A stretch of DNA of 64,000 bases from Segatella copri (GCF_019249655.2 NZ_CP137557.1:3952501-4016500); one strand, 5' to 3'; counted from the stretch's first letter, positions 39,307 through 50,407 are shown. The notes: generated by a model from the sequence alone, not told the origin. A program made the numbers and translations.

Positions 39307-39314
39307 TAACTTTG
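39307..39314 (+). promoter_or_regulatory. -7 box of the rpsL unit
   Basis: TAACTTTG matches TAnnTTTG, 83 bases before rpsL ATG. A TTTG at 39291 is too close (12-base spacer) to be its -33 box. This is probably the main promoter of the rpsL-rpsG-fusA-S10 run. Confidence 0.65.
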
Positions 39315-39397
39315 CACCCCGAAAGCCCCATAATGTGGTGGCTTATACGGAAATAAGACAATAATAAAAACAAAATAATAAATTAAAAAGTAAAATT

Positions 39398-39778
39398 ATG
39401 CCTACTATTTCACAGTTAGTAAGAAAAGGCAGACGAGTTTTGGTAGACAAGAGCAAGTCACCAGCTTTGGATTCATGTCCACAGCGTCGTGGTGTTTGTG
39501 TCCGTGTTTACACAACAACTCCTAAGAAGCCTAATTCGGCAATGCGTAAGGTTGCCCGTGTTCGTTTGACAAACTCTAAGGAGGTTAACTCTTACATCCC
39601 AGGAGAGGGTCACAACTTGCAGGAGCACTCAATCGTATTGGTTCGTGGTGGTCGTGTTAAGGACCTTCCTGGTGTACGTTATCACATCGTTCGTGGTACT
39701 CTTGATACTGCAGGTGTTGCAAACCGTACACAGCGTCGTTCTAAGTACGGTGCTAAGCGTCCAAAGGCTAAGAAGTAA
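39398..39778 (+). CDS. rpsL: 30S ribosomal protein S12
   Basis: A 126-residue decoding-centre protein. [17 protein letters not shown] and [16 protein letters not shown] keep the lysines at the positions altered in streptomycin-resistant mutants, so the allele looks sensitive-type. It begins the str unit rpsL-rpsG-fusA. A gap of 183 bases before rpsG contains no gene; I see no clear promoter there. Confidence 0.98.
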   Translation: MPTISQLVRKGRRVLVDKSKSPALDSCPQRRGVCVRVYTTTPKKPNSAMRKVARVRLTNSKEVNSYIPGEGHNLQEHSIVLVRGGRVKDLPGVRYHIVRGTLDTAGVANRTQRRSKYGAKRPKAKK

Positions 39779-39961
39779 TTCTTCAATCCGGACAAAAATT
39801 AAAATCCAAAAACTCACGGTCGGAGAAGGTCGGGAGTTCTAGGTAAAAAGATTATTTTTTAAACGTTTTGCTGGAGAAGTAACAGGTTGAGTAAATACTC
39901 GGGTGCGAGTGTTGAAGAACGATATACAGCCCCATGCAGAATTTAAATTTTTCAATTAAAA

Positions 39962-40438
39962 ATGAGAAAAGCAAAACCAAAGAAGAGAGTGATCCTTCCA
40001 GATCCAGTCTTCAACGACCAGAAGGTCTCTAAATTCGTAAATCATTTGATGTATGACGGTAAGAAGAATACATCTTATGAGATTTTCTACAATGCACTCG
40101 ATACCGTAAAGGCTAAGATGGCTAACGAGGAGAAGTCTGCACTTGAGATTTGGAAGCAGGCTCTCGATAATATTACTCCACAGGTTGAGGTTAAGAGCCG
40201 CCGTATCGGTGGTGCTACTTTCCAGGTTCCTACAGAAATTCGTCCTGATCGTAAGGAGAGTATCTCTATGAAGAATCTTATTATCTTCGCTCGTAAGCGT
40301 GGTGGTAAGACTATGGCAGATAAGCTCGCTGCTGAGATTATGGATGCTTATAACAATCAGGGTGGCGCTTTCAAGCGCAAGGAGGATATGCATCGTATGG
40401 CTGAGGCTAACCGTGCATTTGCTCACTTCAGATTCTAA
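39962..40438 (+). CDS. rpsG: 30S ribosomal protein S7
   Basis: A 158-residue primary binder of the 16S rRNA 3' domain near the E site. It starts [20 protein letters not shown] and ends [24 protein letters not shown] sequence typical of S7. It lies between rpsL and fusA in the str order and in other bacteria represses this unit. Confidence 0.97.
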   Translation: MRKAKPKKRVILPDPVFNDQKVSKFVNHLMYDGKKNTSYEIFYNALDTVKAKMANEEKSALEIWKQALDNITPQVEVKSRRIGGATFQVPTEIRPDRKESISMKNLIIFARKRGGKTMADKLAAEIMDAYNNQGGAFKRKEDMHRMAEANRAFAHFRF

Positions 40439-40467
40439 TTTAATATATAAATAGGTTTAAAAGAAAA

Positions 40468-42582
40468 ATGGCAAATCGCGATTTACATTTGACACGTAAC
40501 ATCGGTATCATGGCGCACATCGATGCCGGTAAGACAACAACATCTGAGCGTATCTTGTTCTACACAGGTAAGACTCATAAGATTGGTGAGGTACACGATG
40601 GTGCTGCTACAATGGACTGGATGGCCCAGGAGCAGGAGCGTGGTATTACTATTACTTCTGCAGCTACAACTTGTAACTGGAACTATCTCGGTAAGTCTTA
40701 TAAGATTAACTTGATCGATACTCCGGGACACGTTGACTTCACTGCTGAGGTTGAGCGTTCACTCCGTGTACTCGATGGTGCTGTTGCTACATATTCTGCA
40801 GCTGATGGTGTACAGCCACAGTCAGAGACAGTATGGCGCCAGGCTGACAAGTACAATGTACCTCGTATCGGTTATGTAAACAAGATGGACCGTTCAGGTG
40901 CTAACTTCTTTGAGACAGTTCAGCAGATGAAGGATATCTTGGGTGCTAATCCTATTGCTATTCAGATTCCTATTGGTGCAGAGGAGAACTTCAAGGGTGT
41001 AGTTGACCTGATCAAGATGAAGGCTATTCTCTGGCACGATGAGACTATGGGTGCTGAGTATGACGTAGAGGAAATTCCTGCTGACTTGGCTGATGAGGCT
41101 GCTGAGTGGCGTGATAAGCTTCTTGAGGGTGCTGCTAACTTCGATGACGAGGTGATGGAGCTCTATCTCGATGGTAAGGATATTCCTGAGGAGAAGCTCC
41201 TCGCTGCTATCCGCAAGGGTTGCTGCGCTATGGAGTGCTGCCCAATGTTGCTCGGTTCTTCATACAAGAACAAGGGTGTTCAGCCATTGCTCGACTATGT
41301 ATGCGCATTCTTGCCTTCACCAATGGATACTCCAAATATCATCGGTACTAACCCTGATACTGAGGAGGAAGAGGATCGCAAGCCATCTGAGGATGAGCCA
41401 ACATCTGCTCTCGCATTTAAGATTGCTACAGACCCATTCATGGGCCGCTTGGTATTCTTCCGTGTTTACTCAGGTAAGGTTGTTGCTGGTTCTTACGTTT
41501 ACAACCCACGTTCCGGTAAGCGCGAGCGTATCAGCCGTCTGTTCCAGATGAACTCAAAGCAGGAGATTCCAATGGAGTCTATCGATGCTGGTGATATCGG
41601 TGCAGGTGTAGGTTTCAAGGATATCCGTACAGGTGATACACTCTGTGATGAGGATCACCCAATCGTATTGGAGTCTATGACATTCCCTGATACTGTGATC
41701 TCTATCGCAGTTGAGCCAAAGAGCCAGGCTGACATCGCTAAGATGGATAACGGTCTCGCTAAGTTGGCTGAGGAGGACCCAACCTTCACAGTTCGTACAG
41801 ACGAGCAGAGCGGTCAGACTATCATCTCTGGTATGGGTGAGCTCCACTTGGATATCATCATCGACCGTTTGAAGCGTGAGTTCAAGGTTGAGTGTAACCA
41901 GGGTAAGCCTCAGGTTAACTACAAGGAGGCTATCACTAAGACAGCTCAGAGCCGTGAGACTTACAAGAAGCAGTCTGGTGGTCGTGGTAAGTTCGCTTGT
42001 ATCGACGTAACCATCGGTCCTAAGGACGAGGATTACAAGGAGGGCGACTTGCAGTTCATCAACGAGGTTAAGGGTGGTAACGTTCCTAAAGAATTCATCC
42101 CATCTGTACAGAAGGGCTTCGCTGATTGCTTGTCAAATGGTGTACTCGGTGGCTTCCCAATGACAGGTTTGAAGGTAACTTTGACCGATGGTAGCTTCCA
42201 CCCAGTTGACTCTGACCAGTTGTCATTCGAGTTGGTAGCACATCAGGCATTCAAGGTACTTTGCCCTAAGGCAGGTCCTGTTTTGATGGAGCCTATCATG
42301 AAGGTAGAGGTTGTTACTCCAGAAGAGAACATGGGTGATGTAATCGGTGACTTGAACAAGCGCCGTGGTCTCGTTCAGGGTATGGAGGAAGGCCGTAGCG
42401 GTGCTCGCATCGTAAAGGCTATGGTTCCATTGGCTGAGATGTTCGGTTATGTAACAGCTTTGCGTACTATCACTTCTGGTCGTGCAACAAGCTCTATGGA
42501 GTATGATCACCATGCACCTCTCTCTTCAACAATCGCTAAGGCAGTGTTGGAGGAGGTTAAGGGTCACGCAGAACTCCTTTAA
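40468..42582 (+). CDS. fusA: Translation elongation factor G
   Basis: A 704-residue translocase GTPase. The G1 loop AHIDAGKT is at 16-23, followed by DTPGHVDF and NKMD motifs, then domains [17 protein letters not shown] marks switch I. It is the canonical EF-G in the str position, in contrast to the GTPase-inactive or recycling paralogues known in some Bacteroidota, because all G motifs are intact. A hairpin separates it from rpsJ. Confidence 0.98.
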   Translation: MANRDLHLTRNIGIMAHIDAGKTTTSERILFYTGKTHKIGEVHDGAATMDWMAQEQERGITITSAATTCNWNYLGKSYKINLIDTPGHVDFTAEVERSLRVLDGAVATYSAADGVQPQSETVWRQADKYNVPRIGYVNKMDRSGANFFETVQQMKDILGANPIAIQIPIGAEENFKGVVDLIKMKAILWHDETMGAEYDVEEIPADLADEAAEWRDKLLEGAANFDDEVMELYLDGKDIPEEKLLAAIRKGCCAMECCPMLLGSSYKNKGVQPLLDYVCAFLPSPMDTPNIIGTNPDTEEEEDRKPSEDEPTSALAFKIATDPFMGRLVFFRVYSGKVVAGSYVYNPRSGKRERISRLFQMNSKQEIPMESIDAGDIGAGVGFKDIRTGDTLCDEDHPIVLESMTFPDTVISIAVEPKSQADIAKMDNGLAKLAEEDPTFTVRTDEQSGQTIISGMGELHLDIIIDRLKREFKVECNQGKPQVNYKEAITKTAQSRETYKKQSGGRGKFACIDVTIGPKDEDYKEGDLQFINEVKGGNVPKEFIPSVQKGFADCLSNGVLGGFPMTGLKVTLTDGSFHPVDSDQLSFELVAHQAFKVLCPKAGPVLMEPIMKVEVVTPEENMGDVIGDLNKRRGLVQGMEEGRSGARIVKAMVPLAEMFGYVTALRTITSGRATSSMEYDHHAPLSSTIAKAVLEEVKGHAELL

Positions 42583-42604
42583 TAAAAAGAAATAACGGTA
42601 AGAT

Positions 42605-42644
42605 GAGGCGCTGCTTAGCGAATGACTCTTAAGCAGCGTACCTC
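42605..42644 (+). other. Stem-loop between fusA and rpsJ
   Basis: CGCTGCTTA (42609-42617) pairs perfectly with TAAGCAGCG (42630-42638) around a 12-base loop, and GAGG (42605-42608) can pair with CCTC (42641-42644). The following bases are TTCTTCC, so it is not a strong terminator. It may separate or regulate expression of the S10 cluster relative to fusA. Confidence 0.65.
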
Positions 42645-42695
42645 TTCTTCCATTAGACTAAAATAATTCATAATATTAATAACTTAATTTTAAAA

Positions 42696-43001
42696 ATGAG
42701 TCAGAAAATCAGAATTAAGCTGAAGTCTTACGACCACCAGTTGGTTGACAAGTCAGCTGAGAAGATTGTGAAGGCTGTTAAGGCAACAGGCGCTATCGTT
42801 AGCGGTCCTATTCCATTGCCAACACACAAGCGTATTTTTACTGTAAACCGCAGTACTTTCGTTAACAAGAAGTCTCGCGAGCAGTTCCAGCTCTCAGATT
42901 TCAAGCGTCTCATCGACATCTACAGCTCAACAGCTAAGACAGTTGATGCCTTGATGAAGCTTGAATTGCCAAGTGGTGTAGAAGTAGAAATCAAAGTCTA
43001 A
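42696..43001 (+). CDS. rpsJ: 30S ribosomal protein S10
   Basis: A 101-residue protein of the small-subunit head that also partners NusB in antitermination. [20 protein letters not shown] and [17 protein letters not shown] are typical. It opens the S10 cluster. Confidence 0.97.
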   Translation: MSQKIRIKLKSYDHQLVDKSAEKIVKAVKATGAIVSGPIPLPTHKRIFTVNRSTFVNKKSREQFQLSDFKRLIDIYSSTAKTVDALMKLELPSGVEVEIKV

Positions 43002-43021
43002 TTATTAAAAATTAAATTGAA

Positions 43022-43636
43022 ATGCCAGGATTAATTGGAAAGAAAATCGGAATGACATCCGTTTTCAGTGCCGACGGTAAGAATATTCCGTGCACTGTTA
43101 TCGAAGTAGGTCCTTGTGTTGTAACCCAGGTTAAGACCGTAGAGAAGGATGGTTACAAGGCTTATCAGTTAGGTTTCGGTGAGGCTAAGGAGAAGCGTAC
43201 TTCTCAGCCTATGATGGGAATCTTCAAGAAGGCAGGCACAACACCTAAGAAGCACTTGGCCGAGTTCAAGTTTGATGAGGAGTACAACCTCGGTGACACC
43301 ATTACAGTTGAAATCTTCAACGGCTGCAAGTTCGTTGACGTAATTGGTACATCAAAGGGTAAAGGCTTCCAGGGCGTTGTAAAGCGTCACGGATTCGGTG
43401 GTGTAGGTCAGTCTACTCACGGTCAGGATGACCGCGCTCGCAAGCCGGGATCTATTGGTGCATGTTCTTACCCTGCTAAGGTATTCAAGGGTATGCGCAT
43501 GGGCGGCCAAATGGGAGGTGACAGAGTTACTACTCAGAACCTTCAGGTGTTAAAGGTAATTCCAGAGCAGAATCTCCTTATCGTTAAGGGTTCTTTCGCT
43601 GGATGCAAAGGTTCAACTGTTTTAATTGAGAAATAA
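43022..43636 (+). CDS. rplC: 50S ribosomal protein L3
   Basis: A 204-residue early-assembly protein reaching the peptidyl transferase centre. [20 protein letters not shown] and the loop [20 protein letters not shown] are diagnostic. The stop codon overlaps the rplD start by one base (TAATG), implying translational coupling. Confidence 0.98.
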   Translation: MPGLIGKKIGMTSVFSADGKNIPCTVIEVGPCVVTQVKTVEKDGYKAYQLGFGEAKEKRTSQPMMGIFKKAGTTPKKHLAEFKFDEEYNLGDTITVEIFNGCKFVDVIGTSKGKGFQGVVKRHGFGGVGQSTHGQDDRARKPGSIGACSYPAKVFKGMRMGGQMGGDRVTTQNLQVLKVIPEQNLLIVKGSFAGCKGSTVLIEK

Positions 43637-44265
43637 TGGAAGTTAGCGTATTAGATATCAAAGGTCAGGAGACCGGCCGCAAGGTAGCTCTTAATGATGC
43701 AGTCTTCGGCATTGAGCCTAACGATCACGTTCTCTACCTCGACGTAAAGCAGTATCTCGCTAACCAGCGTCAGGGTACAGCTAAGTCTAAGGAGAGAAGC
43801 GAGATGAGCGGTTCTACTCGTAAGCTTGGTCGTCAGAAGGGTGGCGGCGGTGCTCGTCGTGGTGATATTAACTCACCTGTACTCGTAGGTGGTGCTCGCG
43901 TATTTGGTCCTAAGCCACGTGATTACCGCTTTAAGCTCAACAAGAAAGTAAAGATTCTTGCTCGTAAGTCAGCATTGTCTTACAAGGCTCAGGAGAACTC
44001 TATCGTGATGTTGGAAGATTTCACTTTTGAGGCTCCTAAGACTAAAGAATTCTTAAGTGTTCTTAAGAATCTTAAAATTGAGGGCAAAAAAGTGCTCTTC
44101 GTTTTGCCAGAATCAAATAAAAACGTATATTTGTCTGCACGTAACTTACAGCGCGCTGAGGTTATCCTCGCATCTAACGTCAATTCGTACAAAGTTTTGA
44201 ACGCTGATGTAGTAGTGATTACTGAAAAGTCGCTGGAGACTATCGACCAGATCTTAACAAAGTAA
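43636..44265 (+). CDS. rplD: 50S ribosomal protein L4
   Basis: A 209-residue protein whose extended loop lines the exit tunnel ([20 protein letters not shown]). L4 represses the S10 operon in some bacteria; here the upstream stem-loop at 42605 could be tested for that role. It begins within the rplC stop codon. Confidence 0.97.
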   Translation: MEVSVLDIKGQETGRKVALNDAVFGIEPNDHVLYLDVKQYLANQRQGTAKSKERSEMSGSTRKLGRQKGGGGARRGDINSPVLVGGARVFGPKPRDYRFKLNKKVKILARKSALSYKAQENSIVMLEDFTFEAPKTKEFLSVLKNLKIEGKKVLFVLPESNKNVYLSARNLQRAEVILASNVNSYKVLNADVVVITEKSLETIDQILTK

Positions 44266-44282
44266 AAAGGAGATATTAGAAT

Positions 44283-44576
44283 ATGGCATTTATTATCAAA
44301 CCATTGGTTACTGAGAAGATGACCAAGATTACAGACAAGCAGCCTAACCGCTATGGCTTCGTTGTTCGTCCTGAGGCTAATAAGCTCGAGATTAAGAAGG
44401 AAGTTGAGAGTCTGTATAATGTTACAGTAGTTGACGTGAACACAATTCGCTACGCTGGCAAGCGCTCTGCCCGTTACACTAAGGCAGGTCTTGTTAAGGG
44501 TCAGAAGAATGCGTTCAAGAAGGCAATCGTTACTCTTAAGGAGGGCGATACAATTGATTTTTACAGCAATATTTAA
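44283..44576 (+). CDS. rplW: 50S ribosomal protein L23
   Basis: A 97-residue tunnel-exit protein that docks trigger factor and SRP. IIKPLVTEKMTKITDKQPNR and the basic loop RSARYTKAGLVKGQKNAFKK are characteristic. Confidence 0.96.
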   Translation: MAFIIKPLVTEKMTKITDKQPNRYGFVVRPEANKLEIKKEVESLYNVTVVDVNTIRYAGKRSARYTKAGLVKGQKNAFKKAIVTLKEGDTIDFYSNI

Positions 44577-44584
44577 AATAAAAA

Positions 44585-45412
44585 ATGGCAGTACGTAAAT
44601 TAAAACCGGTTACTCCGGGTCAAAGACACAAGGTTATTGGCACGTTCGAGGATATTACTGCATCCGTGCCAGAGAAGTCTCTCGTTTACGGTAAACGTTC
44701 TACCGGCGGTCGAAACAACACCGGTAAGATGACCGTTCGCTACATTGGCGGTGGTCACAAGCAGAAGTATCGTTTAATCGACTTCAAACGTGAGAAAGAT
44801 GGTGTTCCAGCAGTTGTTAAGACAATCGAGTACGATCCAAATCGTTCGGCTCGTATCGCATTGCTTTACTACGCTGATGGTGAAAAACGTTACATTATTG
44901 CTCCTAACGGACTTGAGGTAGGCGCTACTTTGATGTCAGGTGCAGAAGCTGCTCCTGAGATTGGTAACTGTCTTCCTTTGGCAAACATCCCTGTTGGTAC
45001 AGTGATCCACAACATTGAGTTGCGTCCTGGTCAGGGTGCCTTGTTGGTTCGTTCGGCTGGTAATTTTGCTCAGTTGACTTCTCGTGAGGGCAGTTATTGT
45101 GTAATTAAGCTCCCTTCTGGTGAAACACGCCAGATTTTGAGTGCTTGTAAGGCTACAGTTGGTAGTGTTGGTAACTCTGACCACGCTCTTGAGCAGTCTG
45201 GTAAGGCTGGTCGCTCACGCTGGTTGGGTCGTCGTCCACACAACCGTGGTGTTGTTATGAACCCTGTTGATCACCCAATGGGTGGTGGTGAAGGTCGCCA
45301 GAGTGGTGGTCACCCACGTTCACGTAAGGGCTTGTACGCTAAGGGTCTTAAGACTCGCGCACCTAAGAAGCTTTCTAACAAGTATATTATCGAAAGAGCT
45401 AACAAAAAATAA
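44585..45412 (+). CDS. rplB: 50S ribosomal protein L2
   Basis: A 275-residue core protein near the peptidyl transferase centre. The conserved C-terminal segment [20 protein letters not shown] contains the histidine implicated in peptidyl transfer. It starts 8 bases after rplW. Confidence 0.98.
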   Translation: MAVRKLKPVTPGQRHKVIGTFEDITASVPEKSLVYGKRSTGGRNNTGKMTVRYIGGGHKQKYRLIDFKREKDGVPAVVKTIEYDPNRSARIALLYYADGEKRYIIAPNGLEVGATLMSGAEAAPEIGNCLPLANIPVGTVIHNIELRPGQGALLVRSAGNFAQLTSREGSYCVIKLPSGETRQILSACKATVGSVGNSDHALEQSGKAGRSRWLGRRPHNRGVVMNPVDHPMGGGEGRQSGGHPRSRKGLYAKGLKTRAPKKLSNKYIIERANKK

Positions 45413-45422
45413 AGAGTAAATT

Positions 45423-45689
45423 ATGAGTCGTTCACTTAAAAAAGGTCCATACATCAACGTTTCTCTCGAGAAGAAGATTCTCGCTATGAACGAGAGTGGC
45501 AAGAAGAATGTTGTTAAGACATGGGCTAGAGCTTCAATGATATCTCCTGATTTCGTAGGACATACTGTTGCAGTTCATAACGGTAACAAATTTATCCCTG
45601 TTTATGTTACAGAGAATATGGTTGGCCACAAGCTTGGAGAGTTCGCTCCAACACGTCGCTTTGGCGGTCACTCTGGTAACAGAAAGTAA
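45423..45689 (+). CDS. rpsS: 30S ribosomal protein S19
   Basis: An 88-residue head protein at the subunit interface. [20 protein letters not shown] and [18 protein letters not shown] are diagnostic. Confidence 0.98.
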   Translation: MSRSLKKGPYINVSLEKKILAMNESGKKNVVKTWARASMISPDFVGHTVAVHNGNKFIPVYVTENMVGHKLGEFAPTRRFGGHSGNRK

Positions 45690-45725
45690 GCTAAGGGTTA
45701 AACCATTTAAAAATTTAAGTAAATA

Positions 45726-46130
45726 ATGGGAGCAAGAAAACATATTGCGGCTGAGAAATTGAAAGAAGCCCGTAAAAACTTGTACTTCGCTAAGTTGGTA
45801 GGCGTTCCTTCTTCTCCACGTAAGATGCGCTATGTAGTAGACATGATTCGTGGTATGGAGGTTAACCGTGCACTCGGAGTACTTCGCTTCTCTAAGAAGC
45901 AGGCATCTGCTGACGTTGAGAAATTACTTCGTTCAGCTATCGCTAACTGGGAGGCAAAGAATAATCGCAAGGCTGAAGACGGTGAGCTTTATATCAGTAA
46001 GGTCTTCGTTGACGAAGGCGTTACAATGAAACGTATGAGACCTGCACCACAGGGTCGTGGTTATAGAATCCGTAAGCGTTCTAACCATGTAACTCTCTTT
46101 GTTGATGCAAAAACTAATGACGAAAAATAA
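45726..46130 (+). CDS. rplV: 50S ribosomal protein L22
   Basis: A 134-residue protein with a beta hairpin into the exit tunnel ([20 protein letters not shown]). The start [20 protein letters not shown] is typical of this phylum. Confidence 0.97.
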   Translation: MGARKHIAAEKLKEARKNLYFAKLVGVPSSPRKMRYVVDMIRGMEVNRALGVLRFSKKQASADVEKLLRSAIANWEAKNNRKAEDGELYISKVFVDEGVTMKRMRPAPQGRGYRIRKRSNHVTLFVDAKTNDEK

Positions 46131-46139
46131 TTAAGTAGA

Positions 46140-46874
46140 ATGGGACAGAAAGTTAATCCGATTAGTAACCGACTTGGTGTTATCCGTGGTTGGGATTCAA
46201 ATTGGTTCGGTGGTAAGAACTTCGGTGACAACCTCGTTGAGGATCAGAAAATCCGTAAGTATCTTAACGAGCGCCTTGCTAAGGCAAGCGTTTCTCGTAT
46301 CGTTATCGAACGTACATTGAAGCTTGTTACCATTACTATTTGCACAGCCCGTCCAGGTATTGTCATTGGTAAAGGTGGTCAGGATGTAGATAAGTTGAAG
46401 GAAGAGTTGAAGAAGCTTTATAAGAAAGATATTCAGATCAACATCTTCGAGGTTAAGAAGCCTGAGCTTGATGCTACCATCGTAGGTAAGAACATCGCGA
46501 GCCAGATTGAGCACATGATTGCTTATCGTCGCGCTATCAAGATGGCAGTTGCTAACACTATGCGTGCTGGTGCTGAGGGTATCAAGATTCAGATTACAGG
46601 TCGTCTGAACGGTGCTGAAATGGCACGTAAGGAAATGTACAAGGAGGGTCGTACTCCTCTTCACACTTTCCGTGCAGACATCGACTACTGCCAGTGCGAG
46701 GCACTTACTAAGGTAGGTTTGCTTGGTATCAAGGTTTGGATTTGTCGTGGTGAGGTTTATGGTAAGGCTGATCTTACTCCAAACTTCTCTCAGGATAACA
46801 AGAGCAACAACAACCGTGGTAACGGTCGCTCTAACAACCGTGGTGGTAATCGTAAAAGAAACAATAACCGTTAA
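46140..46874 (+). CDS. rpsC: 30S ribosomal protein S3
   Basis: A 244-residue protein with an N-terminal KH domain ([20 protein letters not shown]) and a C-terminal S3 domain. The last 28 residues or so form an Asn/Arg/Gly-rich tail ([20 protein letters not shown]) that is likely disordered and exposed on the solvent side near mRNA entry. It is longer and more repetitive than the S3 tails I recall from enteric bacteria. Confidence 0.97.
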   Translation: MGQKVNPISNRLGVIRGWDSNWFGGKNFGDNLVEDQKIRKYLNERLAKASVSRIVIERTLKLVTITICTARPGIVIGKGGQDVDKLKEELKKLYKKDIQINIFEVKKPELDATIVGKNIASQIEHMIAYRRAIKMAVANTMRAGAEGIKIQITGRLNGAEMARKEMYKEGRTPLHTFRADIDYCQCEALTKVGLLGIKVWICRGEVYGKADLTPNFSQDNKSNNNRGNGRSNNRGGNRKRNNNR

Positions 46875-46890
46875 ATTTTAGAAAGCTATC

Positions 46891-47319
46891 ATGTTACAGC
46901 CAAAAAGAGTAAAATATAGAAGACCTCAAGATGGTCGTGGCAACAAAGGCAACGCTCATAGAGGTACACAATTGGCATTCGGTTCTTTCGGCATCAAGAC
47001 TCTTGAGTCAAAGTGGATCGATAGCCGTCAGATCGAGGCAGCTCGTGTGGCATTGAACCGCTACATGAATCGTCAGGGTCAGGTCTGGATCCGCATTTTC
47101 CCTGATAAGCCAATCACTCGTAAGCCAGCCGATGTCCGAATGGGTAAAGGTAAGGGTGATCCAGCAGGATGGGTTGCACCTGTTACACCAGGTCGCATTC
47201 TCTTTGAAGTAGAGGGTGTTAGTTTCGACATCGCAAAGGAGGGACTCCGTCTTTGCGCTCAGAAACTTCCTGTGAAGACTAAGTTTATTGTTAGACGTGA
47301 TTACGATAAAAACGCTTAA
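46891..47319 (+). CDS. rplP: 50S ribosomal protein L16
   Basis: A 142-residue protein near the A site. [20 protein letters not shown] and [20 protein letters not shown] are diagnostic. Next gene rpmC begins 2 bases after its stop. Confidence 0.98.
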   Translation: MLQPKRVKYRRPQDGRGNKGNAHRGTQLAFGSFGIKTLESKWIDSRQIEAARVALNRYMNRQGQVWIRIFPDKPITRKPADVRMGKGKGDPAGWVAPVTPGRILFEVEGVSFDIAKEGLRLCAQKLPVKTKFIVRRDYDKNA

Positions 47320-47321
47320 TT

Positions 47322-47516
47322 ATGAAGATTGCAGAAATTAAAAATATCGAGACCAAGGAATTGGTTGAGAAGTTGGAGGCAGCTGTTGACGCTTTGAACA
47401 AGAAGAAGATCAACCACAATGTAACTCCACTTGAGAATCCATCAGAGATTAAGGTTGCTCGTCGTGATATCGCACGTATGAAAACTGAACTTCGTCAGAG
47501 AGAACTTAACAAATAA
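47322..47516 (+). CDS. rpmC: 50S ribosomal protein L29
   Basis: A 64-residue helical-hairpin protein near the tunnel exit: [20 protein letters not shown] and a C-terminal [18 protein letters not shown]. It is packed between rplP and rpsQ. Confidence 0.95.
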   Translation: MKIAEIKNIETKELVEKLEAAVDALNKKKINHNVTPLENPSEIKVARRDIARMKTELRQRELNK

Positions 47517-47518
47517 TA

Positions 47519-47785
47519 ATGGTCCAGATGGAAACAAGAAATTTAAGAAAAGTAAGACAGGGTGTTGTTATCAGCAACAAGATGGATAAAACCATTGTTA
47601 TTGCAGCTAAGTTCAAGGAGATGCACCCTATTTATGGTAAGTTTGTCCAGAAGACAAAGAAGTACCATGCACATGACGAGAACAATGAGGCTAACGTAGG
47701 TGATACAGTTATGATCATGGAGACTCGTCCTCTGTCTAAGACTAAGAGATGGAGATTAGTACAAATTGTAGAAAAAGCTAAGTAA
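47519..47785 (+). CDS. rpsQ: 30S ribosomal protein S17
   Basis: An 88-residue early-assembly OB-fold protein: [20 protein letters not shown] and [17 protein letters not shown] 47519 gives MVQMETRN; the internal ATG 47528 is an alternative start giving 85 residues, closer to relatives. Confidence 0.96.
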   Translation: MVQMETRNLRKVRQGVVISNKMDKTIVIAAKFKEMHPIYGKFVQKTKKYHAHDENNEANVGDTVMIMETRPLSKTKRWRLVQIVEKAK

Positions 47786-47787
47786 TT

Positions 47788-48153
47788 ATGATACAGGCAG
47801 AATCAAGACTTACAGTATGTGACAACAGCGGTGCTCGCGAGGCTCTTTGCATTCGAGTTCTCGGTGGTACAGGCCGTCGTTACGCTAGTGTTGGTGACGT
47901 GATTGTCGTTGCTGTCAAGAACGTTATCCCATCAAGTGATTTGAAGAAAGGTGCAGTATCAAAGGCTTTGATTGTTCGCACAAAGAAGGAAATTCGTCGT
48001 CCAGACGGTTCATATATCCGTTTCGATGATAACGCTTGTGTATTGCTCAACAATGCAGGTGAGCTTCGTGGTAGCCGTATCTTCGGCCCTGTTGCTCGTG
48101 AGCTTCGTGCAGTTAATATGAAAGTCGTTTCTTTGGCACCTGAGGTTCTTTAA
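47788..48153 (+). CDS. rplN: 50S ribosomal protein L14
   Basis: A 121-residue barrel protein at the subunit interface: [20 protein letters not shown] and the C-terminal [20 protein letters not shown]. It begins 2 bases after rpsQ. Confidence 0.98.
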   Translation: MIQAESRLTVCDNSGAREALCIRVLGGTGRRYASVGDVIVVAVKNVIPSSDLKKGAVSKALIVRTKKEIRRPDGSYIRFDDNACVLLNNAGELRGSRIFGPVARELRAVNMKVVSLAPEVL

Positions 48154-48174
48154 TATTTTTAAAAGTATAAAGTA

Positions 48175-48492
48175 ATGAGTAAGTTACATATTAAGAAAGA
48201 CGATACCGTTATCGTTATTGCCGGTGCTGATAAGGGCAAGACAGGTAAGGTGCTCAAGGTCCTCGTTGACGAGAACCGTGCCATCGTTGAGGGTGTGCAC
48301 ATGGTATCTAAGAGCACTAAGCCATCTGCAAAGAATCCTCAGGGAGGTATTGTTAAGCAGGAGGCTCCTATTCATATCTCAAATTTGAGTTTGATCGATC
48401 CTAAGAGTGGCAAGGCTACTCGCGTTGCTATCAAGCATGAGGGTAAAAACGTTGTTCGCATCGCTAAAAAGTCAGGGGAGGAAATCAAGTAA
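48175..48492 (+). CDS. rplX: 50S ribosomal protein L24
   Basis: A 105-residue assembly-initiator protein with an N-terminal KOW motif ([20 protein letters not shown]). Its stop overlaps the rplE start by one base (TAATG), suggesting coupling. Confidence 0.96.
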   Translation: MSKLHIKKDDTVIVIAGADKGKTGKVLKVLVDENRAIVEGVHMVSKSTKPSAKNPQGGIVKQEAPIHISNLSLIDPKSGKATRVAIKHEGKNVVRIAKKSGEEIK

Positions 48493-49046
48493 TGGATACA
48501 GCACAGTTAAAGAAAGTATATAAGGAGACTATCGCTCCTTCTTTGCAGAAGCAGTTCAACTATTCTTCAGCAATGGAAATTCCTGTGTTGAAGAAGATTG
48601 TTATCAACCAGGGTCTCGGTGATGCTACACAGGACAAGAAGATTGTTGACGTAGCTATCAATGAGATTACTGCTATCACCGGTCAGAAGGCTGTTGCTAC
48701 ATATTCTAAGAAGGATATTGCAAACTTCAAGCTTCGTAAGAAGATGCCTATCGGTGTTATGGTAACATTGCGTCGTGAGCGTATGTATGAGTTCTTGGAG
48801 AAGCTCGTTCGTGTTTCTCTTCCTCGTATCCGCGACTTCAAGGGTATTGAGAGCAAGTTTGATGGCCGTGGTAACTATACATTGGGTATCACTGAGCAGA
48901 TTATCTTCCCTGAGATCAACATCGATGAGATCGATCGCATCCAGGGTATGAACATCACCTTCGTTACAACTGCTAAGACAGACGAGGAAGGTTTTGCTCT
49001 TTTGAAGGCATTTGGTCTTCCATTCAAGAACGCAAATAAAGATTAA
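48492..49046 (+). CDS. rplE: 50S ribosomal protein L5
   Basis: A 184-residue 5S rRNA-binding protein. [19 protein letters not shown] and the [26 protein letters not shown] loop that contacts P-site tRNA are visible. It is coupled to rplX and 5 bases ahead of rpsN. Confidence 0.97.
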   Translation: MDTAQLKKVYKETIAPSLQKQFNYSSAMEIPVLKKIVINQGLGDATQDKKIVDVAINEITAITGQKAVATYSKKDIANFKLRKKMPIGVMVTLRRERMYEFLEKLVRVSLPRIRDFKGIESKFDGRGNYTLGITEQIIFPEINIDEIDRIQGMNITFVTTAKTDEEGFALLKAFGLPFKNANKD

Positions 49047-49051
49047 GAGAT

Positions 49052-49354
49052 ATGGCAAAAGAATCAATGAAAGCTCGCGAGATTAAGCGTGCAAAGCTTG
49101 TAGCTCGTTACGCTGAAAAGCGCGAAGCTCTGAAAAAGATTATTGCAACTTCTAATGATCCAGCCGAAGCATACGAGGCAGCTCGTAAGCTTCAGGCTAT
49201 CCCTAAGAATGCAAACCCTATCCGTCTTCACAACCGTTGCAAGATCACTGGTCGTCCAAAGGGTTATATCCGCCAGTTCGGTCTTTCTCGTATCCAGTTC
49301 CGTGAGATGGCTTCTGCAGGTTTGATTCCAGGTGTAAAGAAGGCAAGCTGGTAA
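49052..49354 (+). CDS. rpsN: 30S ribosomal protein S14, zinc-free form
   Basis: A 100-residue S14 of the long C-minus form: the region [20 protein letters not shown] keeps only one of the four zinc cysteines of the short form. It therefore does not depend on zinc. It is followed by an unusually large gap (70 bases) with a small hairpin. Confidence 0.96.
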   Translation: MAKESMKAREIKRAKLVARYAEKREALKKIIATSNDPAEAYEAARKLQAIPKNANPIRLHNRCKITGRPKGYIRQFGLSRIQFREMASAGLIPGVKKASW

Positions 49355-49390
49355 TCCTTACAGGCAAAAGAATTTTTTTATTTAATATTG

Positions 49391-49405
49391 TCGGGGTAGT
49401 CCCGA
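49391..49405 (+). other. Small hairpin in the rpsN-rpsH gap
   Basis: TCGGG (49391-49395) pairs perfectly with CCCGA (49401-49405) around a 5-base loop, 20 bases before rpsH. This 70-base gap is the largest in the spc part of the cluster. It may be a regulatory site, for example for S8, but no family model supports that. Confidence 0.4.
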
Positions 49406-49424
49406 TTAATTAAACATTTATATT

Positions 49425-49820
49425 ATGACAGATCCAATAGCAGATTATCTGACAAGACTCAGAAACGCAATCATGGCTCATCACCGTGTTGTTGAAGTTC
49501 CTGCGTCTAACTTGAAGAAAGAGATTACTAAGATCCTCTTCGAGAAAGGTTACATCCTCAACTACAAGTTTGTAGAGGATGGTCCTCAGGGCTCAATCAA
49601 GGTTGCCTTGAAGTACAACCCAACTACAAAGCAAAACGCTATCAAGTGTTTGAAGCGCGTGTCTACTCCAGGTTTGCGTAAGTACACTGGTTACAAGGAC
49701 ATGCCAAGAGTTATTAACGGATTAGGTATCGCAATCTTATCTACATCCAAAGGTGTAATGACAGACAAAGAGGCTTCTGATCTTAAGATCGGTGGCGAGG
49801 TTCTTTGCTATATTTATTAA
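49425..49820 (+). CDS. rpsH: 30S ribosomal protein S8
   Basis: A 131-residue 16S central-domain binder and known repressor of the spc operon in E. coli. DPIADYLTRLRNAIMAHHRV and the C-terminal GVMTDKEASDLKIGGEVLCY are diagnostic. Confidence 0.98.
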   Translation: MTDPIADYLTRLRNAIMAHHRVVEVPASNLKKEITKILFEKGYILNYKFVEDGPQGSIKVALKYNPTTKQNAIKCLKRVSTPGLRKYTGYKDMPRVINGLGIAILSTSKGVMTDKEASDLKIGGEVLCYIY

Positions 49821-49834
49821 TTGGAGGCTTTTAT

Positions 49835-50407
49835 ATGTCTAGAATAGGAAAATTGCCAATTAGTATCCCTGCAGGCGTTACTGTAAACTATGACAACGAT
49901 TCACACGTTTGTACAGTAAAGGGCCCTAAGGGTGAACTTTCTCAGTGGATTGATCCATCTATCAAGTTTAACAATGCAGATGGTCATATTAGCTTTGAAA
50001 TCGATGAAAATAGTCCTGTAAATGTTAAGCAGAAGCAGGCTTTCCACGGTTTGTATCGCTCTCTCGTTCACAACATGGTTGTTGGCGTTAGCGCTGGTTA
50101 TACAAAGGTTTTGGAATTGGTAGGTGTTGGTTATCGTGTTTCTAACCAGGGCAACCTTATTGAGTTCGCTTTGGGTTACACTCACCCTATTTTCATCCAG
50201 TTGCCTAAGGAGATTAAGGTTGAGACTAAGTCTGAAAGAAACCAGAACCCAATCTTGACATTGGAGTCATGCGACAAGCAGTTGTTGGGACTCGTTTGTG
50301 CAAAAATTCGTTCTTTCCGCAAGCCTGAGCCTTATAAGGGTAAGGGTATTCTCTTTAAGGGTGAAGTTATTCGCAGAAAGTCTGGTAAGAGTGCTTCAGC
50401 TAAGTAA
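49835..50407 (+). CDS. rplF: 50S ribosomal protein L6
   Basis: A 190-residue protein. ATG 49835 is chosen over an in-frame TTG 49805 inside rpsH, because GGAG (49823-49826) precedes it and MSRIGKLPISIPAGV is the family N-terminus. The C-terminal motif EPYKGKGILFKGEVIRRKSG binds 23S rRNA near the sarcin-ricin loop. Confidence 0.97.
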   Translation: MSRIGKLPISIPAGVTVNYDNDSHVCTVKGPKGELSQWIDPSIKFNNADGHISFEIDENSPVNVKQKQAFHGLYRSLVHNMVVGVSAGYTKVLELVGVGYRVSNQGNLIEFALGYTHPIFIQLPKEIKVETKSERNQNPILTLESCDKQLLGLVCAKIRSFRKPEPYKGKGILFKGEVIRRKSGKSASAK

